64,000 nt of DNA from Nibribacter ruber (GCF_009913235.1 NZ_CP047897.1:3409001-3473000); one strand, 5' to 3'. Counted from the stretch's first letter, positions 44,038-52,621 are shown. A program made the numbers and translations. Notes: a model not told the origin generated them from the sequence alone.

Positions 44038-44568
44038 ATGAAGCAGAAAATAGCCATTGATATGGATGAGGTCATGGCAGACCCCATTGCCAAGTTTATA
44101 GACTTGTATAACCGTGATTGCGCCTTGGCATTAACGCTGGAGGCCCTGCACGGCAAAGAAGTGCATGAGGCCGTGCCGCCAGAGCATTCCAGCAAAGTCT
44201 GGGAGTACATCAACGCCGAAGGTTTCTTCCGGGACCTGCAGGTCATCCCTGGCAGCCAGGAAGTGATCAAAGCCTTGACCCATTCCTACGAGGTCTTTAT
44301 TGTGAGCGCCGGCATGGAGTTCAGGAATTCGCTCATTGATAAGTTTGACTGGCTGCAGGACCATTTCCCGTTCATTGGGTGGCAGAACTACGTCCTCTGC
44401 GGCGACAAAAGCATCATTGGCGCCGATATCATGATTGATGACCGGGCCAAGAATCTCCGCACGTTTTCTGGTGAGCGCAAACTGCTGTTCACCTCCACGC
44501 ACAACGTGCACCTCACTGAGTTTGAACGCGTGAATAGTTGGCAAGAGGTAGCGGCGAAGTTGTTGTAA
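44038..44568 (+). CDS. 5'(3')-deoxyribonucleotidase (NT5C family, HAD superfamily)
   Basis: The 176-residue HAD phosphatase has motif I IAIDMDEVMADP, motif II in VFIVSAGMEF and the C-terminal acidic motif ADIMIDDRAKNL. This arrangement and length match deoxyribonucleotidases that dephosphorylate dNMPs, mainly dUMP/dTMP. It is a single gene followed 2 bp later by a palindromic repeat and then long repeat C. Confidence 0.88.
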   Translation: MKQKIAIDMDEVMADPIAKFIDLYNRDCALALTLEALHGKEVHEAVPPEHSSKVWEYINAEGFFRDLQVIPGSQEVIKALTHSYEVFIVSAGMEFRNSLIDKFDWLQDHFPFIGWQNYVLCGDKSIIGADIMIDDRAKNLRTFSGERKLLFTSTHNVHLTEFERVNSWQEVAAKLL

Positions 44569-44570
44569 GT

Positions 44571-44608
44571 CGTTTTTGGCCTGTTTTCTGGGAATTAGGC
44601 TGAAAACG
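44571..44608. repeat. 38-bp palindromic repeat, copy 19
   Basis: It begins 2 bp after the nucleotidase stop and ends 34 bp before long repeat C. Confidence 0.85.
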
Positions 44609-44642
44609 GTTTGCTTCTCTTCATTACTATCGTCATTCAATG

Positions 44643-45092
44643 CAGATTCTCCCCTTGAGGATTGACCAAACGAGAGTTTGAGGTAGCGAGCGTAGCTCAG
44701 CAGAGGGGTGTTTACATAAGCTGGTCAATACCTCGCGCCGTTGTTGGTGTTATCACCGACAACTCAGGCTGCAGTACCATTGGCAATTACACCCAACTCC
44801 TGCTTCTCAACTTTCAACTTTGAACTCTCCGTTCGGGCGTTTGTCACTTTTCTCCTTGATGAGAAAAGTAACCAAAAGAATCAAGAACCACCGAACTCGC
44901 TGACCGCTCGGACAGGCGGTGGTTCATTAACATGCACTTGGCAAGCGCTGTTCGTTTCATCGTGAACTTACGTCGATGCCGTTGGATAGGCCACTGCTTT
45001 CTCCCTCGTGAAAAGAGACTTAAGTTGACCAGTCTCTTTTCCCTCGGTCAAGGGCTGGTGGGTTGCAGCTGGAGAAGTTGCAATGCCTTCAT
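44643..45092 (+). repeat. Long structured dispersed repeat, copy C
   Basis: It starts CAGATTCTCCCC and ends GTTGCAATGCCTTCAT. It contains the hairpin GTTGTTGGTG/CACCGACAAC, the invariant hairpin ACTTTTCTC/GAGAAAAGT (44846-44869) and a perfect variable stem GAACCACCG (44885-44893) with CGGTGGTTC (44917-44925). A further hairpin joins AAAAGAGACT and AGTCTCTTTT (45011-45040). It occupies the gap between two genes and no conserved frame spans it. Confidence 0.87.
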
Positions 45093-45145
45093 GCGCTGAC
45101 GCGGGAATCCATTGTGACTCAGGATTCAAGACTCAGATTCAGGAA

Positions 45146-46297
45146 TTACAATCGGCACAATCGCTCAGCGGCGGCTCTCAACGTTTCTTCCTTTTTCGCG
45201 AAGCAGAAGCGCACCACGCGGTGGTCTGTCTGGTCATGGTAAAAAACGGAGATGGGAATGGTGGCCACGCCTGCTTCTTTGGTAAGCCACTGGGCAAACT
45301 CTACATCTGGTAAATCTGAAATAGCGGTGTAACGCGCCAGTTGGAAATAAGTGCCGGCGCAGGGAATCAACTCAAACTTGGAGGGCTGTAATAGTTGGGC
45401 GAACAGGTCGCGCTTCTGTTGGTAGAAGGCGGGCAGTTGCTGGTAATGTTTTTGGTTGTCCAGAAAACCGGCCAAGCCGTGTTGGAACGGCGTAGCCGTG
45501 CTGAAGGTGAGGTATTGGTGCACTTTCCTGAACTCAGCGGTGAGCGCGGGCGGGGCAATGCAGTAGCCCACTTTCCAGCCGGTGGTATGGTAGGTCTTCC
45601 CGAAGGACGATATCACAAACGCTCTTTCTGCCAAGGCGGGCACGGATAAAATGCTCAAATGTGGTTTCCCGTCAAAGACCATGTGTTCATAGACTTCATC
45701 GCTCAGAATCAGAAAGGAGTGCTTTTCTGCCAGCCGTTGCAGGGCATCTAAATCTTGCTGCTGCCAGACTGCTCCGGTGGGGTTGTGCGGCGAATTCAAG
45801 AGCAACAGCCGGGTCTTGGGAGTGAGTTTGTCTTCTATTTGCTGCCAGTCTATGGAAAAGTCTGGGTAGGTGAGGGAGGCGTAGACGGGCACGCCGCCGC
45901 ACAGTTCAATGGCCGGTACATAAGAGTCATAGCAGGGCTCCACCACCAACACCTCGTCGCCGGGCTGTACCACGGCGGCAATGGCGGCAAAGAGGGCCTC
46001 GGTGGCGCCAGACGTGACGGTTACCTCATGGTCTTGGTGAGGCAGGTGGCCATACATCAATTGGGTTTTCTCACTGATCTTCTGCCGCAGCGCCAAAAGG
46101 CCCGTGCTGGGCGCGTATTGGTTGTGACCCTGGTGCATGGCCTGGGTCACCAGCTCCAGCAACTCCTCCGGGCAGCCGAAGTCTGGGAACCCCTGCGCCA
46201 GATTAATGGCGTTGTGCTGCAGGGCCAGCTGTGTCATGGTGCTGAAGATGGTGGTGCCTACGTGGGGTAACTTGCTTTGGAGAGAAAGAGCGCTCAT
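45146..46297 (-). CDS. PLP-dependent aminotransferase (YbdL/methionine or KAT type)
   Basis: From the ATG at 46297 the protein begins MSALSLQSKLPHVGTTIFSTM and has the class I/II aminotransferase signatures INLAQGFPDFGCPEELLE, LLLNSPHNPTGAVW and the PLP-Lys in ISSFGKTYHTTGWKVGYC. This profile fits YbdL-type methionine aminotransferases. An extension upstream would run through a palindromic repeat and is rejected. It may pair with the omega-amidase at 43124. Confidence 0.92.
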   Translation of the reverse strand: MSALSLQSKLPHVGTTIFSTMTQLALQHNAINLAQGFPDFGCPEELLELVTQAMHQGHNQYAPSTGLLALRQKISEKTQLMYGHLPHQDHEVTVTSGATEALFAAIAAVVQPGDEVLVVEPCYDSYVPAIELCGGVPVYASLTYPDFSIDWQQIEDKLTPKTRLLLLNSPHNPTGAVWQQQDLDALQRLAEKHSFLILSDEVYEHMVFDGKPHLSILSVPALAERAFVISSFGKTYHTTGWKVGYCIAPPALTAEFRKVHQYLTFSTATPFQHGLAGFLDNQKHYQQLPAFYQQKRDLFAQLLQPSKFELIPCAGTYFQLARYTAISDLPDVEFAQWLTKEAGVATIPISVFYHDQTDHRVVRFCFAKKEETLRAAAERLCRL

Positions 46298-46298
46298 G

Positions 46299-46336
46299 CG
46301 TTTTTGGCCTGTTTTCTCAAAAATAAGCAAAAAACG
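46299..46336. repeat. 38-bp palindromic repeat, copy 20
   Basis: It lies between the UDG stop (10 bp away) and the aminotransferase start (1 bp away). Confidence 0.8.
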
Positions 46337-46346
46337 ATGCCGCAAA

Positions 46347-46943
46347 CTATCTCTTGAGCACGGTCTGCACCAATTGTTGCAGCGTAGGAATCATCTCCTG
46401 CTCATACCACGGGTGGCGCTTGAACCAGGCAATGTTTCTGGGCGAAGGATGTGCCAAAGGCATGTATTGGGGCAGGTATTCTGGCCAGGCTTCCACGGTC
46501 TGGGTAAGCGTAGGTTTGGCCCGATGCTGCAAGAAGGCCTTCTGGGCATGCGCGCCAATCAAGAGTGTGAGTTCTACGTTGGGCAGTTGCGGCAGCAACT
46601 GGGGGTGCCAGTGTTGAAAGCACTCGGGGCGGGGCGGCAGGTCACCAGATTTGCCGGTGCCCGGAAAGCAGAACCCGGTGGGCACGATGGCAATGTGGGC
46701 TTCGTCATAGAATTCTTCTGGGGTAAGGCCCAGCCACTGGCGCAGGCGCTTGCCGCTCTGGTCATCCCAAGGAATGCCCGAGGCGTGTACTTTGGTGCCG
46801 GGCGCCTGGCCCACAATCATGAGTCTGGCGGTAGTAGAAGCTCTAAGGACCGGCCGTGGGCCATGAGGCAAATGGGCGGCGCACAACTGGCAGGCGCGTA
46901 TTTGGGTGAGGAGGTCTTGCAACATCAAGGGGCTAACAACCAT
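46347..46943 (-). CDS. Uracil-DNA glycosylase family protein (Fe-S type)
   Basis: The 198-residue protein has the UDG active-site motif IVGQAPGTKVHASGIPW and the C-terminal HPSPRN loop. Cysteines occur as CQLC near the N-terminus and as C-x15-C in the segment from FCFPGTGKSG to RPEC, consistent with a 4Fe-4S cluster of family 4/5-like enzymes. Starts at 46943 and 46925 are both possible. It would excise uracil or a related damaged base from DNA. Confidence 0.88.
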   Translation of the reverse strand: MVVSPLMLQDLLTQIRACQLCAAHLPHGPRPVLRASTTARLMIVGQAPGTKVHASGIPWDDQSGKRLRQWLGLTPEEFYDEAHIAIVPTGFCFPGTGKSGDLPPRPECFQHWHPQLLPQLPNVELTLLIGAHAQKAFLQHRAKPTLTQTVEAWPEYLPQYMPLAHPSPRNIAWFKRHPWYEQEMIPTLQQLVQTVLKR

Positions 46944-46948
46944 AAGGG

Positions 46949-46986
46949 CGTTTTTGTGCTATTTTCTGGGAAATAGGCTAAAAACG
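46949..46986. repeat. 38-bp palindromic repeat, copy 21
   Basis: It lies just upstream of the UDG start and after the terminator of the gene pair at 47052-48131. Confidence 0.78.
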
Positions 46987-47003
46987 GCAAACCTCCCAAA
47001 AGC

Positions 47004-47034
47004 AAGAAGCCGGAACCTAAGGCCCCGGCTTCTT
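47004..47034 (-). terminator. Terminator of the 47052-48131 gene pair
   Basis: AAGAAGCCGG/CCGGCTTCTT stem with an 11-nt loop, 17 bp after the stop of the small ORF. Confidence 0.75.
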
Positions 47035-47051
47035 ATCTGGTACGTGCGTCA

Positions 47052-47156
47052 CTAAAACGTATGATCCACTGATTCGTCCTCCATGGGGAAGGCCCGGTAC
47101 AGAAGCCAGGAAACCGCAATGGAGGTAAGGGTTAAGGCAATCAGGAGTGGTTTCAT
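47052..47156 (-). CDS. 34-residue single-helix membrane peptide
   Basis: The frame reads MKPLLIALTLTSIAVSWLLY followed by RAFPMEDESVDHTF and a stop, one hydrophobic helix with an acidic tail. It starts 18 bp after the stop of the upstream gene and is followed by a clean terminator. The terminator lies after this frame rather than before it, which supports a real small gene. The function is unknown. Confidence 0.55.
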   Translation of the reverse strand: MKPLLIALTLTSIAVSWLLYRAFPMEDESVDHTF

Positions 47157-47174
47157 CTTCTTACGTTTTTATGA

Positions 47175-48131
47175 TTAATGGCGGGAAGAGTAGTTGCCGC
47201 TGTTGGGGTCATGCCCGCGGTCGCTCTCATCTGACCAGCGCGGTCCTTCCTCGCGGCCTCTATCACGGTAAGAGCGGTACTCATAGGTATGGTTGCGGTC
47301 TCTATCACGGTCTGGGTGCAGATCGCCGGTGTACATGGTGCGGGTGGTGCGGTTCCAGAGGTTTTGCGCTCCATCCCGGATGTCATGCCAGGCATCCCGT
47401 AGGCCTTCGCCCATGTCGCTTAGAATATCGCCTTTGTCACGGTCTACGCGGTGGCCGGCGTTGTCTGTGTAGCGGTTCTCTCTGTACCAGTCATGGTTGC
47501 CGCTGCCGTAACGGTAGTCATCGTCTTTGTAGCGGCTGCGCCCGCCGGGCCAGTCATTGTAGGGGTTGCGCTCTGGCAGAGGCGGCTCTGTGCGTACGCC
47601 CCTGGAGTCCATGTACCCGCCGCGGTAGTAGTTCTCGTTGGAGTCGTCCAGGCGGCGGCGCGGGTCTATGTTCTCAGACCGGACGTGGTCCTGTCCGTAG
47701 CCGTACGAGTCTTGCTGCGCAGAGTAGTTGCCGCGCCCGTCTCCGTAGGCAGAGAAGTGGTTGTTGGACTGGCTGCTGCCCCAGGCCGGGTTGCCAGAAG
47801 AAGGCTGGTGTTGGACCTGGCCGCGGCCGTCGCCGTAGTTGAGGCTGTTCTGGTTGCGGTACGGGCTGTTCTGGTGGGTGCCGTAGTGCTTGTTCATGCT
47901 GCCGCCCAGGTCTGCGTTGGAATTCTTGCCGTACTGGTCTTCTGGAAAGTGGCTTTTGCTTTGGTGGCTGGGGCCGGTGTGGAAATTGTTGCTAGGGTCC
48001 CAGTGGCGGCCCTGTCCGGTATTTTGGTGGTGCTGCTGTTGCTGGTCACGGCGGTACAGGTCACGGCCCAGGCGTTGGTTGTCCTGTTCGCCGCCCTGGT
48101 CTTGGGGGTTTCTATACTTATTGTCTTGCAT
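47175..48131 (-). CDS. Disordered Gly/Arg/Asp/Tyr/Gln-rich protein
   Basis: The 318-residue protein has no signal peptide or membrane helix. It is extremely hydrophilic, with repeated short motifs such as YGDGRG, DRDRDRN and RYGSGNHDW. One short conserved-looking helical segment, SDMGEGLRDAWHDIRDGA, is near residue 235. Similar hydrophilic proteins in this phylum are often linked to stress, but no family was recognised. A small membrane ORF follows. Confidence 0.7.
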   Translation of the reverse strand: MQDNKYRNPQDQGGEQDNQRLGRDLYRRDQQQQHHQNTGQGRHWDPSNNFHTGPSHQSKSHFPEDQYGKNSNADLGGSMNKHYGTHQNSPYRNQNSLNYGDGRGQVQHQPSSGNPAWGSSQSNNHFSAYGDGRGNYSAQQDSYGYGQDHVRSENIDPRRRLDDSNENYYRGGYMDSRGVRTEPPLPERNPYNDWPGGRSRYKDDDYRYGSGNHDWYRENRYTDNAGHRVDRDKGDILSDMGEGLRDAWHDIRDGAQNLWNRTTRTMYTGDLHPDRDRDRNHTYEYRSYRDRGREEGPRWSDESDRGHDPNSGNYSSRH

Positions 48132-48241
48132 GGTAGTATTGGTTTGGTCTTACATAAGGCGGCACCGCCCAGTGCAGGCGGACCTCCTGCTACATGTACG
48201 ATAGCCTTTGCAGAGAGTTAAGAAGGCGTTGCACTCTGCAT

Positions 48242-48279
48242 CGTTTTTAGGCTGTTTTCTAAAAAATAAGCCAAAAACA
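48242..48279. repeat. 38-bp palindromic repeat, copy 22
   Basis: It lies in the divergent space between 48131 and the small secreted-peptide gene. Confidence 0.8.
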
Positions 48280-48349
48280 AACGCTTCATCCCAACCTTTC
48301 CAGCGCAAGCCAGTATGAGCATGAAGAACCAAAACGAGGGTAGTGCTTC

Positions 48350-48502
48350 ATGAAAAGATTTTTACCTCTGATCAGCTTTTTTGTACTGTTTATGTTAATG
48401 CTCTCCGGCTTTGCCCATGCGCAGACGGCAGGTAACACTGCGCCGTTGTCCATCTCTTCTCAGCTTCCCACTGGAGACGCAGGAAGAACTGTTTTACCGT
48501 AA
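48350..48502 (+). CDS. 50-residue secreted peptide precursor
   Basis: The frame encodes a strong signal peptide (MKRFLPLISFFVLFMLMLSG, then FAHAQ) with an AxA-type cleavage site, leaving a mature peptide of about 25 residues (TAGNTAPLSISS, then QLPTGDAGRTVLP). A perfect 30-bp inverted repeat follows 32 bp after the stop as a terminator. No family was recognised. Because of its size it could be missed in routine annotation. Confidence 0.55.
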   Translation: MKRFLPLISFFVLFMLMLSGFAHAQTAGNTAPLSISSQLPTGDAGRTVLP

Positions 48503-48534
48503 AACCAATTAGAACCCGGCGGCTACGCGTTGCC

Positions 48535-48597
48535 CACCCCAGCATAAAAGAGAAGGCTGCCCATGGTATGGGCAGCCTTCTCTTTTATGCTGGGGTG
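48535..48597. terminator. Perfect 30-bp inverted repeat, bidirectional terminator
   Basis: The arms at 48535-48564 and 48568-48597 are exact complements with a 3-nt loop (GGT) and include TAAAAGAGAAGGCTGCCCAT. It lies between the secreted-peptide gene and the convergent response regulator. Confidence 0.88.
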
Positions 48598-48606
48598 TTG
48601 TCTGGA

Positions 48607-49017
48607 TTAAACTTCTGGAAAGTACGTGTCCATGATCTCGCGCACGTGGGGCTCTTGCAAGGGCTTGGAGATGTGCCGTTGTACGGTGGTGTATTGTTTC
48701 AGGCGTTCCAGGTCATAGAAGCTGGCTGAAGAGGTGAGCATCATGACCAGAATGCAGTTCTTGAGTTCTGCAGACAGGTGGGTGTATTCTTCTAGAAACT
48801 CAAATCCGTCCATGACCGGCATCTTAATGTCCAGGAGAATAAGCTCTGGACCAGGATGGCCGGCGGCGTGGTTGGTTTTCAGAAATTTAAGGGCTTCTTC
48901 TCCGTTGGTGGCCACCTCAATGCGCTCTGCCACGCCCAGATTGTTCAGCAGGCGCTTGTTCAGGTAATTGGTGGTTTCATCATCATCCACCAGCAATATG
49001 AGGTTAAGCCGTTTCAT
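48607..49017 (-). CDS. Single-domain response regulator
   Basis: The 136-residue protein is only a receiver domain: acidic pocket VDDDET, phospho-acceptor Asp63 in LILLDIKMPVMDGFEFLEEY, and a Thr in MLTSSASF with Lys in HISKPLQ. There is no output domain. It lies 23 bp downstream of a multi-PAS histidine kinase in the same direction and is the likely phospho-acceptor for it. Confidence 0.92.
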   Translation of the reverse strand: MKRLNLILLVDDDETTNYLNKRLLNNLGVAERIEVATNGEEALKFLKTNHAAGHPGPELILLDIKMPVMDGFEFLEEYTHLSAELKNCILVMMLTSSASFYDLERLKQYTTVQRHISKPLQEPHVREIMDTYFPEV

Positions 49018-49022
49018 AGAAT

Positions 49023-49030
49023 CAAAGATA
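49023..49030 (-). promoter_or_regulatory. -7 element TATCTTTG directly before the response regulator
   Basis: An exact TAnnTTTG box lies only 5 bp before the ATG. If used, it would give a leaderless or nearly leaderless transcript independent of the kinase gene. Confidence 0.35.
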
Positions 49031-49040
49031 CGTAAAAACC

Positions 49041-52000
49041 TTACAGGCTTTCTTTAAAATAAAGGGTGAAGGTGGTGCCCTGGCCCAACTGGCTCTGCAC
49101 GTCTATGCGGCCCCCGTTCTTCTGCATGATGCGGTTCACGATGTAAAGGCCCAGGCCAGAGCCGTCAACGTGGTTGTGGAACCGCTTGAACATCTGGAAC
49201 AGTTTGGCCCCGTGCCGCTCCATGTCCAGCCCCATGCCGTTGTCCTGGACGGTGAGTACCAGATAGTCTCCCTCGCGCTCAGAAAAAATGGTTACCTCTG
49301 GTGTGCGCAGGGGAGAACGGTATTTTACGGCATTGCTTACCAGGTTGTACAAGATGCTCTTGAGGTTCACCCGTGAGAAGTTGAGAGAAGGTGCCGCCAC
49401 GAACTGGGTGGTGATGTGGGCGTCGTTTCTGTGCAACAGATCCTGAATGCTGAGTTTCACCTCGTTCACCAAGTCATCCAGGACCACTTCTTCCTGCTGC
49501 GCGTCTATGTTCTTTTGCACCTTCACAATCTCTGCCAGGTCATGAATGGTGCCTTGTATCTGCGTGAGGGACTTGTTGAACATGCCAATCAATAGGTTGG
49601 CGTCTGGGTCCTGGAAGGTGGCGCTATGGGTGAGTTCCTTAAAGATGCTGGCCATGTTGATGATGGGCAGTTTCAAGTCATGGCTGGCCGTGTACACAAA
49701 GCTATCCAGGTCTTCATTGATGTTCATGAGTTCCAGGTTGGTCTGCTCCATGAGTGCCTCGTTGTGTTTCTGGTCTTCAATGTCTGTGCAGGTGCCAAAC
49801 CATTTCACAATGAGGCCGTCTGCGTTCAGCTGCGGGAGGGCCCGGCCCAGGAACCAGCGCCATTCTCCGTCTCTGGCGCGCTTGAACCGATACTCTACCT
49901 CATAGGGCTCACCGGTTCTCAAAGAGTGCTGCCAGCGGGCAGAGGCGCGGGCCTGGTCTTCTGGGTGCACCAGGTTGTTCCACATGGTGTCGCCTTTGCT
50001 GGCCTCTACGTCATAGCCTGTGTACTCTATCCATTGGCGGTTAAAGTAGTCATGGTAGCCAGCTGGGTCTGTGGTCCAGACCAGCTGCGGCATGCTGTCT
50101 GCCAAAAACATGAAGTTCTTGGTGCTCTCCTCCAGCGCCAGCAACATGCGCTTCTGGTCTTCTATGTACGTATGCGTGCCCACCCACTGGATGATGGTGT
50201 CTCCAGCGTCTCTAATAGGCACGCCTCTTATTAAGAACCACCGGTACTGGCCGTCTGTCTTAGACCGCCAGCGGTTTTCAATCTCAAACTCATGGCCGGT
50301 TGCCAGGGCTTTCTTCCATTGTGTAATGGTGCGCTCCAGGTCATCTGGGTGCAGGTAGTTCTGCCAGCCCCAGCCTTTGAGGTTCTCAAACGACGTGCCC
50401 AGAAAACCGTCATACCATTTAGGGCTGTAATAGTCCACATCGCCGGTGGGCAGGGTGGTGAAGGTCATGTGCGGCAGGGCCTCCAGCAGGTGCAGGGTGC
50501 GCTCATGTGACACCTTGAGGTCTTGGGCCAGCTGCTCGGCCTCCTGGCGTACCAGCACCTGCTCGGTGACCTCCACTATCAAAATCATGATGCCTTCCAC
50601 GGCGTGGTGTTCATCAAAGAGCGGCTGGTACACAAAGTTGAAGTAGCCCAGTTCTAACTGCCCGTTGCCGGTTCTGTCCAGAAAGGCGGGAGACTCGTTG
50701 CCCACGTAGGTTCTACCCGTAGCGTACACGTTCTCGATGATCTCAAAGAACCCCTGGCTCTTTAATTCAGATAACGCAGACTTGAAGGGTTTGCCCACAA
50801 TGTCCCGGCTGCCCACCAGTTGCTTGAACTGGGGCGTGGCGAAGTCAATGAGCCAGTTGGCTCCCTTGAGCACCGCAAATTGCACCGGCGACTGGGACAG
50901 CATGCGCTTAACGTACTCATCGCGCTCGCGCAGTTTCTGCTGAATGTCTTTCTGTTCCTGTATGTCTGTGTCTACGCCAATCCAGGTTTGAATAGTACCG
51001 GCCTGGTCCCGCAGGGGAGTAGCCCGCATGGTGAAATAGCGGTACTGGCCGTCTGCGGCCCGCCGTAAACGAGCCTCGTTCACATATTCTTTGCCCGTGG
51101 CCAGAGCCTTTTGCCAGGCGGCCTGGGTGGCGGCCAGGTCTTCTGGGTGCACAATGGCCTCCCAGCCTTGTTCTGCCGTGCTAGTGCCCGTGTAGGTGTA
51201 CCAGGCCTTGTTGTAGTAATGGATGTATCCGTCTGCCCCGGCCACCCAGGCAATGGCCGGAATGCCTTCCAACAGGCCGCGTACATGCTCTTCACTGGCT
51301 TTTAGATCTGCGGCGGACTTGTTCTTCTCCGTGAGGTCCATCATGGCCCCAATCATGCGGTGAGGCTTGCCCGTTGGGTCACGGGCTATGATGCCCCGGT
51401 CAAAGATGTCTGCGTAAGAACCGTCTGCCTTTCTGAACCGGTACTCGTCCTGCCAGTGGATGCCCTGGTCAGAGTCAATGACCTTGTGAATGCCCTCCAT
51501 GACGCGGGCCGTGTCTTCTGGGTGTAGGCGGCTGTACCAGGACTGGACGTCATGCTCAATGTCTTTGTCTTGGTAACCAAACGTGACTTTGAAGCCGTCG
51601 TTCCACCAGATGGAGTCATCTAGCAGGTTCCAGTCCCAGATGACGTCATTGGTGGCCTTGGCCATGAGTTCAAAGCGCTCCAGGTTCTCCTTGGCCAGCC
51701 GTTGGGTTTCCTGCTGCTGTTCTACGTCTAGGAGGGTGCCCATCATGCGGTAGGGTTCTCCTTCTTCATTGTAGAGGATGTAGCCATGGTCTATGACCTG
51801 GGTATAGTGGCCGTTGGCTTTTAAGAAGCGGTATTTGCCCCTCCAGACTTTTTCTCTTTTTTCAATGCCCTGCCGGATGTTTGCCCGCAAAAGGGGATAG
51901 TCCTGGGGGTGCACGCGGGTCTCCCAAATAGAAGGCGGTTCCCCGTCTGCTGGTGCGCAGTGGCCAAACACTTGCTCAAAGTTCTCGCCCCAGAAGAATC

Positions 52001-52505
52001 TTTCGTTTTTGATGTCATACTCCCAGGAAACGCCGCCAGAGGCCTCCACGATCACGTTCATGCTGCCTTTTACCAGGTCCTGCTCTTTTTCCTGCAGGTA
52101 CCTGGCGGTAATGTCTTCTACCGTGTGCACCAGGTACAGCACATTGCCGGTGGGGCTGAGAACGGGCGTATTTAGGGCTTGCCAGTATTTTATCTCAAAG
52201 TCAGTGCCGTGGAGAATGTCATACCGCTGCACTTCCATTTTGTGCGGCTCTTTGTACTGCAGGGCGTATTCCAGGGAAAGCTTCAGGTTTTGAACGCCGT
52301 CTGCGTCTTGCTGCTGGGGATTGTCTGGGAACACGTCAAACACGTATTCGCCCAAAATAGACCTGGTCTTGAACGTATTGGCGAGGTAAGTGTCACTGGC
52401 CTCCAGAATGATGAAGTCTGGGGAGAGAATCAGGTGCAAGCTCGGCAGGGCCCTGAAGATTGACCCAAGGTCAAGGGCAATGCTGGATGCAGAAAGAACG
52501 GTCAT
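49041..52505 (-). CDS. Multi-PAS sensor histidine kinase
   Basis: The 1154-residue soluble protein has about seven PAS/PAC units in tandem (roughly 15-140, 140-258, 270-395, 400-525, 530-665, 680-800 and 805-925), many with PAC sequences such as WIGVDTDIQEQ. A HisKA-like helix follows with phospho-His in YTASHDLKLPI, then an HATPase with LVSNAVKYRSP, VQDNGMGLDMERHG and GSGLGLYIVNRI. No transmembrane helix is seen, so it should sense cytoplasmic signals. It pairs with the receiver protein downstream. Confidence 0.92.
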   Translation of the reverse strand: MTVLSASSIALDLGSIFRALPSLHLILSPDFIILEASDTYLANTFKTRSILGEYVFDVFPDNPQQQDADGVQNLKLSLEYALQYKEPHKMEVQRYDILHGTDFEIKYWQALNTPVLSPTGNVLYLVHTVEDITARYLQEKEQDLVKGSMNVIVEASGGVSWEYDIKNERFFWGENFEQVFGHCAPADGEPPSIWETRVHPQDYPLLRANIRQGIEKREKVWRGKYRFLKANGHYTQVIDHGYILYNEEGEPYRMMGTLLDVEQQQETQRLAKENLERFELMAKATNDVIWDWNLLDDSIWWNDGFKVTFGYQDKDIEHDVQSWYSRLHPEDTARVMEGIHKVIDSDQGIHWQDEYRFRKADGSYADIFDRGIIARDPTGKPHRMIGAMMDLTEKNKSAADLKASEEHVRGLLEGIPAIAWVAGADGYIHYYNKAWYTYTGTSTAEQGWEAIVHPEDLAATQAAWQKALATGKEYVNEARLRRAADGQYRYFTMRATPLRDQAGTIQTWIGVDTDIQEQKDIQQKLRERDEYVKRMLSQSPVQFAVLKGANWLIDFATPQFKQLVGSRDIVGKPFKSALSELKSQGFFEIIENVYATGRTYVGNESPAFLDRTGNGQLELGYFNFVYQPLFDEHHAVEGIMILIVEVTEQVLVRQEAEQLAQDLKVSHERTLHLLEALPHMTFTTLPTGDVDYYSPKWYDGFLGTSFENLKGWGWQNYLHPDDLERTITQWKKALATGHEFEIENRWRSKTDGQYRWFLIRGVPIRDAGDTIIQWVGTHTYIEDQKRMLLALEESTKNFMFLADSMPQLVWTTDPAGYHDYFNRQWIEYTGYDVEASKGDTMWNNLVHPEDQARASARWQHSLRTGEPYEVEYRFKRARDGEWRWFLGRALPQLNADGLIVKWFGTCTDIEDQKHNEALMEQTNLELMNINEDLDSFVYTASHDLKLPIINMASIFKELTHSATFQDPDANLLIGMFNKSLTQIQGTIHDLAEIVKVQKNIDAQQEEVVLDDLVNEVKLSIQDLLHRNDAHITTQFVAAPSLNFSRVNLKSILYNLVSNAVKYRSPLRTPEVTIFSEREGDYLVLTVQDNGMGLDMERHGAKLFQMFKRFHNHVDGSGLGLYIVNRIMQKNGGRIDVQSQLGQGTTFTLYFKESL

Positions 52506-52583
52506 GGGCTAGAAATCAATACGTGCTACCAAGGCCATAATCCCTGGCGGGGCTGTTTGTTTAGACAACCCATCTAAAAGTAC

Positions 52584-52621
52584 CGTTTTTGGCCAGTTTT
52601 CCGGAAAAATGGCCAAAAACG
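52584..52621. repeat. 38-bp palindromic repeat, copy 23
   Basis: It lies 7 bp beyond the mfd stop. The dyad extends beyond the core to AAAGTACCG...CGGTACTTT (52578-52627), making an almost 50-bp palindrome. Confidence 0.88.

Noticed and set aside
46299-46345. Aminotransferase start upstream at 46345
   Set aside because: The extra residues are encoded by a palindromic repeat, and family members begin at the MSALSLQ position.
47451-48221. Long plus-strand frame opposite the disordered protein gene
   Set aside because: Its composition (Val/Ala runs) is the antisense shadow of the Gly/Arg/Asp/Tyr-rich gene, which has better gene context.
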